Source of the DNA: Gloeopeniophorella convolvens
Taxonomy: Eukaryota; Basidiomycota; Agaricomycetes; Russulales
NCBI GenBank assembly: GCA_022496205.1
Contig: WTXD01000002.1
Span: forward strand, 496,001 to 560,000
Reading direction: 5' to 3'
Length of the DNA: 64,000 bases
In this document: positions 34,476 through 47,818 of the stretch, piece by piece
Layout of the letters: every line of letters starts with the position of its first letter
Numbering within the stretch: the first letter of the stretch is position 1
Made by a program: the position numbers and the translations under genes
The notes under the pieces: model-generated
What the model was told of the DNA's origin: nothing
Database searches by the model: none
Seen by the model: the letters and a program-made list of their open reading frames with translations, nothing else

Positions 34476-37301
34476 TTAACGACGACGACTGAGCGCGTTC
34501 TTGAGGCGAGGCCGAGTCGGCGTTTCGTCATTCGTCAGGAGCGGTCGGAGGCGGGGCACCGTCGAAGACGAGGGTGCTGAGGTGCGACCCTGCGTTCCCA
34601 CCTGTCGCGACGATGAGCGACGGCCAGGCTGTGACGACATCCTGCGAGAAGGGCCAGAGGCCCCTTCGCCCTGAGACTCGTCCTCACCCCAGTCTTCGTC
34701 TGCGCCGTGCTCCACGTTCTCGACCGTAAGCTCGCTCACCCCCGCATCCTCGGGAAATGCCGCAGCGTCCTCGGCCATATCCGTCTCTGATGGCAGGATG
34801 TCCAGGTCCTGGTCCATGGCGTCAGCGTCGGCCTGTTCCATCTCCTCGTCCTCGTCATCCGTCATGTCCTCGTCGTAAATGCCGCCGACGGGTTCGCCGA
34901 TCCAATCCTCGTCCTCCTCGCCGTTGCCGAAGTCCCACACGTCGAGGATCGTCGCATCTGATCGGTGGCTGGCCGCCACGCACCAGCGGCCCTCGAAGAC
35001 GACTTGCCAGACGCCGTGGATATTCGAAAGGAACTCGCGGACGATCGTGCCTTCCCGCACGTCCCACATCTTCAGGGTACCATCTGATCCGCTAAGCACT
35101 TTGAACTCGTCGTGCTGGAAGCAGGTGATGGCGCCTGTATGCGCGGCTAGCATGTGACGGACTTCGCCTGTGTCAGGGTCCCAGATGCGCAGTGTCGAGT
35201 CCGCTGCGGCAGAGACTAGATGCGAGGGCGATAGCCCCAGTAGGCCGACCAGTGACGTGTGGCCCGTCAGTGTGTGTTGACATTCCCCTGTTCTCAGGTT
35301 CCAAACTCGCACGGTACCGTCCATTGAGCCCGAGCACGCCTGATTGCGGGTAGAGTCGAGGACAACACTGTAAACTGTAATCTTGTTCAATCGATTGCTT
35401 CACAGACAGCCGCGGAAGTACGAACCTTTCTGGGTATGTCCTACTAAAATCCACTTGCAGGTTCCGGTGATGATGTCCCAGACACGGACCATCGAGTCGT
35501 AGCTGCCCGAAACGAGCGTGCGGCCCCTTGCTGCGAGTGCACGTACTGCGTGCTCGTGACCTACGAGATGGAGTTTGTGGTAAGGGTTCTCATCAACATC
35601 TTCCTGTATATTAGTCAAGCCGGTCAGTAACCAGTAGTCTGTAACCCCACAAAATGACGCACGTCCGCGGGGTCGATGTCTGCTTCGTCAGCGCCATCGA
35701 ACCTGTACTCGGGTTCTCCTGGCCGAGGAAGGACCCACACCCTGAGGGAATGATCCCTACTTCCAGTCACGATAAGGGGACGTTTGGGCCATTTCTCCTT
35801 GCGGATATTTCCCTGCTCGTCTTCAACATCCACCCACTCGGGTTTGACTATTGCCAAACAGCGCACGGTACTTGTATGCCCGCCAAAGACGTGGGTGCAG
35901 CGCCCAGTTGAGAGATCCCATATGCGGACGGTTCTGTCTGTTGACCCGCTCACAAGGGTGTCCTTGGTAGACGCCAAAGCCCACACGCCACCTTCGTGTC
36001 CGGCGAGAGAGCGCAGGAGCTGACCAGTGACCGGCGAATACACATGTATTGAATGGTCATCAGAAGCGGAGATGATACGCCCCCGAGACAGGAGCAGGCA
36101 GGTCACGACGGAACGGCCATGCGCTGGGAATGCCAGATGTTTGGGCTCTGGGTTGGTGATCCAGCGGTTTCGCGTGAGGTATCTAGATTTGAACAGGACT
36201 TTGAATGGGTTAGCAAGCGAAAGCCCATCAGGAAGCGGTAGGCCCGCCCTCCGCCGCCTTCGAATTAAAGCCTCGGCGAATGCACGCTCGGACTCGCCAC
36301 CAAACCAGAGCTTCTCGCTCTTCAGCAGGTCACGCCATAGGATAGGATCGCAGTCGATAATATTCCGCCATGATTTAGACACCCGAGAGGCTCGAGCGAT
36401 GTAGTTGAATGGCAGGAAACTGAGGACATGAGACACGAGTTCGGGAGGGAGGAGATTGAGAAAGTCTCGTGCGAGGGTGGGTGTTAGCACGGAGTGCACC
36501 GTGCGCAGGACTGGTAATGGTGAGTGTCGGAGAAGTGTGATGAGGAGATGCGACTGCAGTGATGTAGGCAGCCCCGAGTAGTGGGTGACAAGCGATGGGA
36601 GCGACATGAGGGTAGCAAGGGAGGCGTCCGGTTGGATAGGGAGTTGTGGGGGCTGAGGAGAGGAGGCACCGCTGGGAGGTGCGGACGGCCAGATGTTTGG
36701 GGGAGGCGGAGATCCATGCGGCGAGGGTAACGGTGAAGGTGGAGCCGCCGCGTTGATGGTAGAAATCTTGGGGAGTACCGGTGCAGCCTTTGCCTTCTTC
36801 CTAGGCGGCGGTGTGTGGCTTGTATGCTCTACGGTGGACTCGATGCCCTCCATCATGCCATCGTCACCATAAGACCGCTTCCTGCCGAAGCGCTCGACGG
36901 CTTCGACGAGACCAACCGGCCTCGACGGGCCTGCGCCATCCTCCGACTTGATCAGATGCCAGCCCTTGCCGCCTACGACCTCCTCCTCGTGGAAGACGTC
37001 ATCGCCGTCATCGCTATCGCGGAAAGTAGCTCGGGAACCGTTTGGAAATACTAAGGGGAATTGGCGGAAGGATGGCGGTAATTGTGCATTGAGCAGCGGG
37101 TATTTCTGAAGGTCATGGGGGACAGGTGGCGCTGGGAGAACGGGCAGGGGGATGGGGGCATAGGTCGTAGTTGTTGTAGTAGTGGTCACAACCCTAGGAA
37201 GCGCGCCAGTGAGCTCAGATGAGGCGAGAACGCAAGAGAGACTACCTAGTAGTATTCACTGAGGGCGCGAGGACAAGAGACGGTCGCTGATTCGAGGACA
37301 T
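34476..37301 (-). CDS. CDC4: F-box/WD40 protein, Cdc4/Pop1/FBXW7-like
   Basis: Four exons: 37301-37246, 37193-35663, 35603-35426 and 35374-34476, giving 2664 nt and 887 aa. It is the substrate adaptor of an SCF ubiquitin ligase that recognises phosphodegrons (CDK inhibitors, transcription factors) in the nucleus. The N-terminus (MSSNQRPSLVLAPSV, then a Thr run) and the linker to about residue 260 are disordered and contain a PPPRKKAK basic patch. The F-box is at about 265-310 (LNLLPPELVSHVLSFLPF...RVSKSWRNI). WD40 repeats follow (about 380-730), including GSTDRTVRIWDLSTGRC, GSYDSMVRVWDIITGTC and GSMDGTVRVWNLRTGEC. The C-terminus is acidic (DMTDDEDEEMEQ) then basic. The first exon is recognised by the in-frame splice into VVTTTT. 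Confidence 0.92.
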
Positions 37302-40300
37302 GGAGGGGGCTGCGGCGGACGATGCCGCAGAGGAGTGAAAGGAAGGAGTATCGCAGCAAGAGGCGAAGCGACCACGGCTCGTCCAACAAGGTCACGGCCG
37401 GAGTGACCGACACCGGTGACTGACACTTTGGTCACCTCGTCACAGATCCGTTACCATACAGGCTAGAGTAGGCCAGAGTCTTCGTCTCATGACCACAACT
37501 CTGTCCACACCGCCAGTCCAGCCCGACACACTCACCACACTGGCCGGTACTCGTCTGCAGACACACCCACACACCCCATTTTCCTCGCATACAGCGCTCC
37601 ATTTCTCCGCCGGCTTCAACCTTTGATCCCCGACATACTCACTTCCGTTGCCCCCCTTAAGATGCCTTCTCACGGGAACAACGCCTGCGCTTAGGATGGC
37701 CTCGCCCCAATCTAATCGCTTCATCGCTCATGCGATCCGGCACCCTGCTGCTTTGTATGCGTTTATCTTACTCCGCGGTACTCCGTGATGCTCGTAGACG
37801 CGTGTTCACACGACAAAAACGCCTCTGCTTCCTGCCGGCGGATGCAGCGCAGGACCGCAGCTGCACTCATTCCGAGGTGGAGTACGTACCGCCACAAGAA
37901 TCCGCGCCTCCCCTCTTCTTTTCCTATTGTCGGAGTCGCTGTCCGTGATGTCGCCTTGTCGGAGGTGCACAAGCCGCTCGTGGTGCTATTCAAGGATCAG
38001 GCACGACGAAGAGGAACAAGCAGAACAAAGTTTTTTGACAAGCGACTACCCCACTGCCTCTGCCGCCGCAGCGACGCGTCTGTATGTCTATGATGTCTAT
38101 GGACCGATGACGGCCGGGCGATGACACGCCCTGACTGCGCTTGGTCAACGTCGAGCGTCGAAGTACATGGCCCGAGTCATCGTCCTGCGCTCTGGAAGCC
38201 TCGGCCCGCGCCCTCCGTTGCTTTTATCAGCGACTGTACCCGACGTACTCACACGACGCGCCCTCTCCTCTCCCTCGGAAACTCTTGGAGCTGCATCATC
38301 ACCTGGGCAGAGCGGGCTTGGCTCTCCAAGGGTCCGGGTCGCCTCTCCCATCAGCTCAGTCCGTAATCATCTGGCACGCAATCCCTCTGTCCTCCCCGTC
38401 ATCTTGGGATCGCCTCGCGTGCTTGTGCGCCTTCTCAGGCCAGGCACAGCACCCCTCGAAGCCAAAAAGGAGAGCGCCGTACTTGTTATTTTCGTTGTGT
38501 GCGCAGTCTAATCGAGATAAGGGCAGCATCTCTTTCGGAAGTGGCTTGTCGTTCTCCCATCCCGTGTATCTGGATGACCACTCTCCCTCCGGAACCGTAA
38601 ACGCTGTAGACGCCCTCTAACCTCCCATCACGTTAATCTAATTCTCGAACTACGGCACAGTACATGCCTTCAGTAGGCGCCTGCGGCAGCGGCCTTAGGC
38701 GGCGGGCGTAGCTACCGCTTCTACCATTCCCTTCTTGAACACAAAAGCCCGTCCCCCCATGGGATACAATGCAATTTGGCTGTAACCTGACGACTGAAGA
38801 TGTCATCAATGCCACAGCCATGCGGTGAGGCGATGATAGGTCAGCAGGGCGCCGCGCGAGAGAAAGCCACTCCCATTTCGGCGGTGAGCAACATGGGAGG
38901 CGTGGGACGGGACGGGATCTACGCCTCTGAAAGTTCCAAAGGGGGGAGTTAGAAGCCGTCCTCCGACTCGGGGACCACAATCAGCCTCGTTGTAGGGTTC
39001 AACCTGACGTCTTCAAGCCAAAACCGAGGAGATGAAGCGGCGGCCAAGTGATGGGACATATATGAGGGTATTCATGTCCGAGGGCCGCGAGACGCTTCGC
39101 ACGCGTTGGGGGAAAACCCCTGCCCGTTCCAGTCAAAGAAGGCCGACATGTGGACTTGTTGCTGGGGGACAAAAGAGTATATAGCCGTAGAGAACACCGA
39201 TGGAAGCGGGCGGTCAGAGGCGATTGGAGCAGCTCTCTGGACTGAGTCGCTACGAGAGCCCAGAATACAACTGACTGTTATGAGAATGGTATTTCCGCTT
39301 TGCACCGCAACACATGGTCTCCTGGGAGCGAGACGCACCAAGAAGTGAGGTTGGAGCGGTATCAACGTTAATGTGGATCGTCTCTTTGGAAAATGAGCGC
39401 GTTTCTCACACGAGGATGACGGTACCGAATGAACAACGCCAACCGCCTGCAGCGTCTCTTGGTCTCTTGGCATCTTGCCCTGGTGAATAGCGCCAGTGAG
39501 CGGGCAGTGCAAGGACATGCGGAGCCTCGTATGCGAACATTCAAAGCCGCAGCCCGGCGATTGTCCGATCAGCGGCAACTTCAGGGAACCTCTTGACGTA
39601 AGGCCTGCGCAGCACACACGGGAACGTCTTCGTGGGCAAGGCCTAGCTTCAATTGAGCGCTGTGATGGAAGTGCCTGTACTGCCCTTGGAAGACCGCGAA
39701 TCGATAATGGCCGTGGATGCTGACAGGCAATTGGGCAGATTGTACAAGAAGCATGACCAGGCGGTAGAGCGTCTCTGTGGCTGCTCGCGGGTGTTTTCTC
39801 TGCAAGGAAGGGTAGGGCCTCCTGCGAAACTCACACAGGCCAAGGGGAGGGCGGCCCGGGGAGCCGTATTTCGAATGGGCAGAACAGATAGACTCTGTGC
39901 CACAGCTCCTGCCAGAAATGGGGTAAAGGAAGTCCGCGATTGCTCAGCAATAGAAGCTGGGTTTTCAGTTGGAGCTCGAGGGATGCCGGATAAGCTGACT
40001 CCCTGTCAAAGGTCATATGTGCCAGCGGGGCGAGTGAAGGGCGCGGGCCAGCGAATCTGGAGGATGACTCCGTCGAGTTGAGACCGCTATGTGTGGAAGA
40101 ACGCAGCCCACCCCAGGAGATCTCCCGGGGCTTCTGTTGTCTCGGGGGTGAGCCGCCACAGTTCTCTGAACCTTGGACCTCTTCGTCGGTCCCGGGGCCG
40201 GGCGAAGTCTACAGTAGGCACGTTTACCCACGCGAAGACAAACATAACGGCTCAATCCTTCAGGAAGCGCATGATCTGTTATCGAGCCTCGCGCATCACA

Positions 40301-41925
40301 TGAGTGTTGATGGGGTATCTGTATGCGAGAGACACCGAGGAATCCACGTAGTTGAAACAACACGTTTGACATGCGCTCCGAGGGACTGGAACGGGCTGGG
40401 CCATTGTGACCCCGGCCAGGACAGGTGATTGGCTGGAGGTGCCGATAGGTAGGATTGGTCAACTCGGCACCGTGACATTGGATGGCTGCCCAGAGAGTAG
40501 GACCAACGGTGACCACAGCGGCGGCTCTTTGGAACTGTCGGGGAACCTGGGGCGAAATGAAAGCTGTCAACAGGCGTCCCGAGAGAGGGGACCAAGGAGG
40601 GCCGTTGCCGAGTATGCCTTTGCCATGGCGGAGGAAGGGCTACCGAAACAATGGGCAACTAAGGGACGGGTTGTGAGAGCGTGGGTGTGGGAGGTGTTGT
40701 GCGTCCGAGAAAGCCGCTTCTGGTCGCTTGATTGGGGCACGACCAGAGTGGCGGAGTTTTGATGAGTGAACAGCGGACGAATCAAGAAGAAGACGCATGG
40801 GGTGAGCGAAGAGGAGCGTGGATAAGGTGCACCGAGGGACGATAAGTGGGGGTGTGGCGACGCAGCGAGGGTAGCCCCGAGGGTGCAGAGAGGATATCCT
40901 TACTGTCGGGCAAGTACAAAGGGTTCCCGCGAGTGCGGCGGGGCGACGGGCACCCGTACAAGGGAGCGGTAGCAGCGATGCTCGACGGGGGCCGAGGAGA
41001 CGAGAGAGCAGAACGTGGAACGAGTTAAGAAAGCCGGAGCCCAAAGAGCGGTAGAGTCGACGCTGGATCAGAGGGCCCTACGGGGAAACTGACGAATAGA
41101 GACCGGGGATGGCAGGCAGCGGGCGAGAGAGGGAGAGCCTATCGCAGCGTGGCATCCGATGTCGTGAAGGAGGGGCGCCGATGCGAGGTCCGAAGCGAAG
41201 AAAAAACGGAAGACGGCGAGATCTGGCGATGTGGGCAGGGCGTGAGTGTAGGAGAAAAGAGGCGATGGCAATTAAATCGAGAGAGGGGCAAGACTAGCCT
41301 AGATGGAAAGATTGACGTGAGAAGCAGACGGTGGCGGGCGCCAGACGGACCGCGAGGGGCGGTCGCGGGCGGACGGGCGGTTCGCGCCCGTGGTGTGAGC
41401 GGGTGGCGAGCGTGGCCCGGCGGCGAGCGGCGAGCGCGGGGAACGAACCGAGCTGCGAACCAGACGGCGGAGTCAAACCCGGCGGGAAGGCCGTCGGGAT
41501 GACGCCCAGCGGCGGCGCGTGTCTGCTCTCTCTGCATCAGGCACTCGATCTCTCTACTGTTCTCCCGGACACTTTCGTGTCTGTTCCCATACACCCTGCT
41601 CACCCACGCCTTGTCCCGCTCATCTCTTGACATCCCTTTTCGGCTCGTCTAAAGCTTCCAGACTCTCTGCTTCCTATTTCCGACTTTGTGTTCTCAACCG
41701 CGCCTGTCGCGTAACTATTCTCGCCAATTTCAATCCTCGGAGCGTCCTCCTCTCTCCCGCACGTAAGTATTCTATCTTGCTTTCTTATTCTTGATTCCCC
41801 TCTTTCTGCAATGGTCCTTTTATTGCCCTCCGTCCTTTCGGTTTTATACCCCTCCCCTCCCATTTCTTCGCCCCTCCTCGGGCGTTGCTCCATCATCCCC
41901 GCGTCCCCCCTTCCCCTTGCCGAGC
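37302..41925. promoter_or_regulatory. 4.6-kb non-coding region upstream of the Zn2Cys6 factor and CDC4
   Basis: The largest gap in the window. Its left end must hold the CDC4 promoter (divergent). The last 400 bp (about 41,520-41,925) are strikingly pyrimidine-rich on the + strand and look like the transcription factor's 5' leader, with a GTAAGT at 41,764 that could be a leader intron donor. The middle shows only short open frames without conserved features on either strand and no obvious transposon ends. Confidence 0.45.
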
Positions 41926-44900
41926 ATGACCGTGATGCCAACCCCTCCTCTCATCTTTTCCCAGTACTATCTGCAGGACTACCACCAAATGCCTCCCCAG
42001 TATCCCAATCAACAGATGCCTATGCATCCCCCAGACCAACAGCACCTTTCCCACTCGATGCAGCCTCCTCCCTCCCCGCCTATACCGATCGATCCCGCCC
42101 TCGCCCTCTACTCGCCCTCGTACTACCCCTACCACTCCCAGCAGCACCCTCACGTCCCTCAGCAGCTATCCTTGGTCCCTAGCCTTTCATCGCCGTCCTC
42201 ACAAGCTTCGGACGCTATCAGTACTCCCCCAACCGACCAGATGTCGTATGGAGGGTCTGGAAAGCGTCCCTCGTCCGCCGGCATGGTGGACAACGACAGC
42301 GATAGCAGAAAGCGTCGCAGGGACGATGAGGGCGCGCCCTCTTCTGTAGATGGATCTGAGCCCAAAGCCAAGCCTACACGTGGCTCGAGGTCAGTTATGA
42401 ATGATCCTTATGTTCAAAGCCTAATCCGCAACTCGCAGAGCCTGTACTGTCTGCCGGCGCCTGAAAATGAAATGTGTAGGCGCCGAGCAAGGACCCCCTT
42501 GCAAGCGCTGCATTGCTGGCAACCATGAGTGCATCTTCGAAGAGTCCAATCGTGGCAAGCGCACGTCCAAGTATGTCTTGCTCTCCCAGGCATTTCTAAT
42601 ATTTGAACGCTCAGTTCTAGCACCAGGAAACATGAGCTTCTCACTAGGTCGCTTCGAAAGATGGAACGCACGCTAGATACAGTACTTAAATCTATTGGGA
42701 ATCCCAGCATCGCCTCGGGGATGATCTCGCGGTCTCCGTCACCGGCGAACGCCCACAACGACACACGTATCGCTACACAAGCCCTCCTGTCGCAGGCAGA
42801 CCATACAGGCGCTTCTGCGGCTGCACCTGCACTCTCAGCTGCCCCCTCGACGTCGAAGCTTCAGCCAGCTTCCCCAGGCTCTCCCAAGCTCCACTCGCTG
42901 CCAGACAATAGCTTGAACCCTCTTGGTTTACTAGCCGAGGCTAGCCTCGCTAACCGTCGCGCTCATGCTACGAGTTCGGGTAAGAAAACATCGGGCATGG
43001 CTCGACCCCCCGCACCCATGGGCGTGGCCAGCGATGCTTACTTCAAGCCTGGTACGGATCACCCGTCGCACTTTTCGAAAAACATTCTCATCTGTGTTTC
43101 AGGTCCTATGACTATTCTGCCTCTGCGCCGACTTTTTATTGAGCGTCAGATACAACCAGAGATGCTTACTTTTGTATCAACCGAAGAGGTCGTGGCACTA
43201 TTCGATATGTGGGTTGACTCCGAAGCCAGGCGTCTCCCGCTTTGCTGATTTTTCTCGCAGCTATTTTGAGCAACTTAATGTGTGTAGCGCCGGAGTCCAA
43301 GATTTCGGGTCCACTCACGTACTATCAGATGCACTGTAACCTGCTGGACCGCGATTTTCACACACCATCTTTGGTGTGCTCCCGTTCACCTTTCTTACTG
43401 ACGACAAGTGAGTCCCGCACAGATCTTCCCAGGACCGTCCACTAACCTTTTTGGAAGTCTGTGCAATATCGTCCAAGTTCTACGCCGCTCGGCCAGAGCT
43501 CCATACGAAGCTCACGGAACTGTCGAAGAAACTAGCATTCAGTGTTCCTGCTCAGGGCTACAAGTCTGTTGAAATTGTCCAGGCTTATCTCCTGCTCTCG
43601 TGTTATGGCACCGGCCCAGTTGAACGATACGAACAAGACAGGACTTGGATGCTTCTCGGGATGGCTATCCGGTATGCCCTAGCACAACGTCCATCAGTTC
43701 CAGCGAGTCTGATAGAACCGTCCACGCACAGCATGGCCACGGACCTGAATTTGCACCGCAAGACTTCCACAGTAAGTCCTGAGACGCCGGAAGGGAAGGC
43801 GCGGGACCAAGAGGTGCACAATCGGGAACGCACATGGCTGGTCTGCTTCTGCATTGATCGTAGCGTCAGTGCTCAAATGGGGAAGCCAAGCGCGATCAGG
43901 GAAGAGTGAGTGTTTGTAGTCTCGTGCTGTGAATGCCTGCAGTATCATTCAATCGGAACCCCTTAGCTCTATCATTCGCAATGCACTGCAGTGGGTGCAG
44001 TCCCCACTCGCTCGTCGAGGCGACTTTGGGCTCGTCGCTTACGTGGTGCTGTGCTTCTGTCTTACGAAACAAGCGCATACACTCACACCGTCGTAGGAAC
44101 TTCAACGGATCATCTCGCGCACACTTGATTTGCTGTATTCGGAAACGAATTCCCCCTCGGGTCTCCTCATCGACGTGGACTACTTGTTGGTCATCAAGAC
44201 CTTTGAGCGTCAGATCCAAACTTGGTACTCGCAAGTCTCTGATGCTGACAGTAAGTTGGAGATCCCGGCTCGACAACTAATCTCATTAACAACACCGAGC
44301 GCAGAGGCCGGCGACAGGGTTGCCAAGTACAGTAGCCTCATGTCTGAGTTCTTTGCAAATTATGCCATGCTCGTCATCAACTCTTTTGGCCTGCAAAATG
44401 CGATGGACCGGTCTCCCGTAGACATTCCTCACTTCTTCGCTCGCGTCCATTCTTCCGCGAAGACATGCGCCGTCATTATCAAAGAAGAGCTCAGCCAAGA
44501 AGATTTTTTGAAATTTGCCCCAGACTCTCACTTCGTGTTCACCTCTTATGCCGTCCTAAGCTTGTTGAAGGTGAGCTCGTCATGTTCTGTACTGAATTCG
44601 TACTGATCCCAGATTAGCTCCTCCGACCAGAGTTCCCAGCTTCGCGAGAGCACGAGCACGAGACGCTCCAGCTGGTCAGGGACGTCGCCGATACCTTTGA
44701 ACAGGTCGCCGTGGGGCCCACACATACGCCTCATCTGTACAGCTCATTCTTGCGGGCGCTGTTGGCGGCGAAGACCGAGCCACCCAGCGAAGCCGCGAGC
44801 GAATCCGGAGACACCGACACCCCGATGCACACAAATGGGAACTCAGATCAGCGGCATGTCGGCAATGCGGAACCCTACCACCTGCTGTCCGAGTTCCAAT

Positions 44901-45320
44901 TTGCCAGCGAAATGGGACCTGTCGCAGATATGTCCACCTTCCCTCCCACGATGGCTGCCACGCATCCCGACGATGGCAGCCTGGGAATGCTTTCAATGGA
45001 CAGTATTCTCAGCAATGGATTTTGGGACAACGTTCTTGTACCTGGTGAGTACCTCCGAGGCGCCATTACTTTTGGCCAAGCTTACATGTCGATCCTGCCG
45101 TACAGGCTACTCCAACCCCATGGAGGGACTGAGCGGAGGCTTCGTGTACGGCGCAGGGGGCAGCGGCTTCATTGCGCCCCAGTACGGAGAGACACCCACA
45201 GCATCAGTACACAACAGCCCACGACGCGCTGTTCCCGCTGAAGAGCATACACAAGGGCTCAGCGCTGCTTTCCAGGCGGCACATCAAAATGACGGATCTG
45301 TCCAGACTGGGGTGATGTAA
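41926..45320 (+). CDS. Zn2Cys6 transcription factor with fungal-specific TF domain
   Basis: Thirteen exons: 41926-42389, 42439-42570, 42621-43051, 43103-43208, 43261-43279, 43329-43407, 43458-43671, 43732-43905, 43967-44045, 44097-44250, 44305-44570, 44618-45044 and 45106-45320. They total 2760 nt, 919 aa. The N-terminus is Pro/Gln/Tyr-rich and probably an activation region. The binuclear zinc cluster is at about 156-185: C-x2-C-x6-C-x8-C-x2-C-x6-C in CTVCRRLKMKC and CKRCIAGNHEC. A coiled-coil linker RKHELLTRSLRKMERTLD follows. The fungal-specific middle homology domain (about 340-620) includes FTPSLVCSRSPFLL-like sequence, ICAISSKFYAARPEL and MATDLNLHRKTST. The C-terminus is acidic, then Gly-rich. 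Target genes are unknown. Exon 5 is 19 nt, and the intron 43672-43731 is 60 nt with no stop. Confidence 0.88.
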
Positions 45321-47818
45321 AGTCCCAAATCTTCTCGTCCTTGTACACTATACTATTCCCTGTGCGGCTTCGGGCTGATCTTGGTTAGTGACGCCTACTC
45401 TCGTGTTTGTAGTACATGTATGCCTGCCTTGTAATCCGCACTTTGGAGCCATGCGGTAGCAGCGCCGGCGGCCGGTGCTAGAGTGTGCAGATAACGGATC
45501 CTTGGCAGGAAGTGGAAGTGATTCAGCGGCCCCACATCCATGCTGGGATATGCGGCGACTCCATCCAGCAGGTATGACGGAAGAGGGACGTCAGGGCTTG
45601 TCTGTGAGAGGCCGAAAGCCATCTATGAGTGCGGCACACGAGCAAAGGGGGTTCCCCGTGACAGCCCGGGAAAGCTTGACAGGTGCTTCTTCGACACCGT
45701 CGAGCTTGAGGTCGCTGTCGATCTGATAGTAGCTGTTGCTGGTGCTCGTTTTTCCCAGCGGGGAGAAGTACACCCAGCTATGGTCCGGGAAGTTGCGTCG
45801 GTGACGTTAATTTATCAAGGCCCTCAGGAACGGAGGCGCCCGAAACATGTAGGCGCGCACATCTTGACGACGTGACACGGCGGACGCAGTATTCTTCGGA
45901 ATCGCCGTGCAGCTGCGCATGGAGGGGAGCACGCGGTGGAGTCGCGCTGCCAATCAACGCGCTGGTCGCGTGACTGCGCGAACGGTATCATTGCCATCTG
46001 CGCAGCGAGTTTGGCTGCGCCGGCCGCGGCTGCTGCCAGAAGAAGTGCTCTGGTGGCCGTGGCCGCGGCCGTAAGAGGGCAACAATGCGCTCCCTACATC
46101 TGGATGGAAGGGTCCGGCAACTTGGCGGGGGCCCGCCTCTTACTTCACGATCTCGGGCCCCGAGAGTGCGTCTCGCGAGTCGCTGCGCCAGTCCAGGGCG
46201 ACCCCAAATCCCACCAACGGCATCACGATGGCTCTCGTGAGTGCACACCCAGGGGACACACCGTGTCAACACGGTGTTGACGCACCAGGCGCCAGGGGCC
46301 TCGTGCTGTAATCCCGCCGCTCGCAAAGGCAATGGCTCCTGATTCTTCTTTGACAAGTGCATTTCCGCGGGGTCAGGCATCGTGCCGGGCCCCCAGTTGT
46401 AGGTGTTCTAACATTGAGGCAGTTATTATCGGCGCAGTTCCCAGGTCCATGCCGTGCCTGCTCTGGTTTGGGGGACAAGCTTGTTGATGGCTCAGTTCGT
46501 CGTCGAGCGCCACCCTGTTGTATTCAGTCGCAGCCGTAGCAGGTACGGATGCACAGAAGCGTCAATCATACGATGACCTCAGGGACCTGGGCGAAATCAC
46601 GCCCGTGCCTCAGCGCTCCATGTCGTGGGTTGAGAATCTCACGGGGTGCGCCAGTGACAAGCCCGCGAGCACACGCACCGACACCGCCTTTTCCGGCTGT
46701 GCGTCGTTGGACTCGAAAGGCGACCTGCTACCTTGTCCCTAACGTCAGGCTCGTGACAAAACCGCGGCGAATCGACGCCGCAGTAACTTCCTAGCATTCA
46801 AGATGCACGCTGGATCATACGATGATCGCTTGCTCCGCCCATTTACGACTAAGCTGCGCGTCCTAGGATCGTGTTCAGTTGATAACCTCGTGCTCGAACT
46901 ATCGTTACATCACCACAAGAATCGGGGGTCCGTTGGCTTGAACTACCGGCGGAGCCCGTCAAGCTGGCTTCATGCTTAACTCGAGCGCATGATCGCAACC
47001 TCGATTAATTGTCCGCTCAGGACCTTGCACAGGCGCCATGCATCGCGGCGCGTACTGGTTCAATGGTTCAACTACTTCTAGGTTGCAGAACTGACTGCGC
47101 GGCGTCTACGCACAAGGTATACCCGTTGGGCAAGCCGATCCCTACACAGCTCCGCTGTTGGACATGTGTAGTCTAGAGGGCTGCAGATGATAGCATGAGG
47201 CACCTATGATGCTCCAATGTCAATTGAATCAGGGCATAACTATATGCCGTCTCCCATACAGCAGAGCAGACTATCCCAAGGTGGCGCGTAGTAGTCAAAG
47301 ATCGTTTGATAGCAGCGCCGACAGCTCACTGGACAGTGTGGAGTGCGAGTCTGCCACCGTTGTATGGCAAAGGAGCTGTGTTCCACCCAAGCTGTCAGCG
47401 TTCAAATATATACCTGATGGAGCGGAATAAATAGCAACCAGAAGTCCTGCCTGGGATACAGGTTGCGCCGTAGTCGTCGAAGGCGCTATTTATGGCACAC
47501 GGACTCCTTGTCGTACATGCGGATCAACGTAGACCAAGGCAAAAGGTTATATATGCGCGGCATGGCATGCTTGCGGCGATGATCAGTACGCATACAGGGA
47601 GGTCATAAGCCTGAGAGCTGACTGCCGTGATGGTTCTGGGCGAAGGACGCGTCTCGGATGCGGGCCGCTGACGCCACCGACGCGTCTCCGCCAACGCGCG
47701 CTGGGCTGAGCGTGGCCGCGTAAGTCCGATCGAGGCCCAGAATTCCAACCCTGTGCTGCTGAGAACGTGACCACGCCTCTCGCTGCGACCTCGCCCAGGC
47801 CGCTAGCGGCGCATACAA
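45321..47818. other. 2.5-kb non-coding region
   Basis: Between the transcription factor stop and the PWWP-like gene. Only short open frames without recognisable motifs are present. The first hundred bases are likely 3' UTR, the last few hundred the promoter of the next gene. No repeat or RNA gene was recognised. Confidence 0.5.

Noticed and set aside
38600..41500. Several open frames of 60-185 codons
   Set aside because: They overlap on opposite strands, lack splice-linked continuation and show no conserved motif.
46800..47200. Possible tRNA gene
   Set aside because: GGTTCA-like words occur, but no cloverleaf with matching A and B boxes could be drawn.
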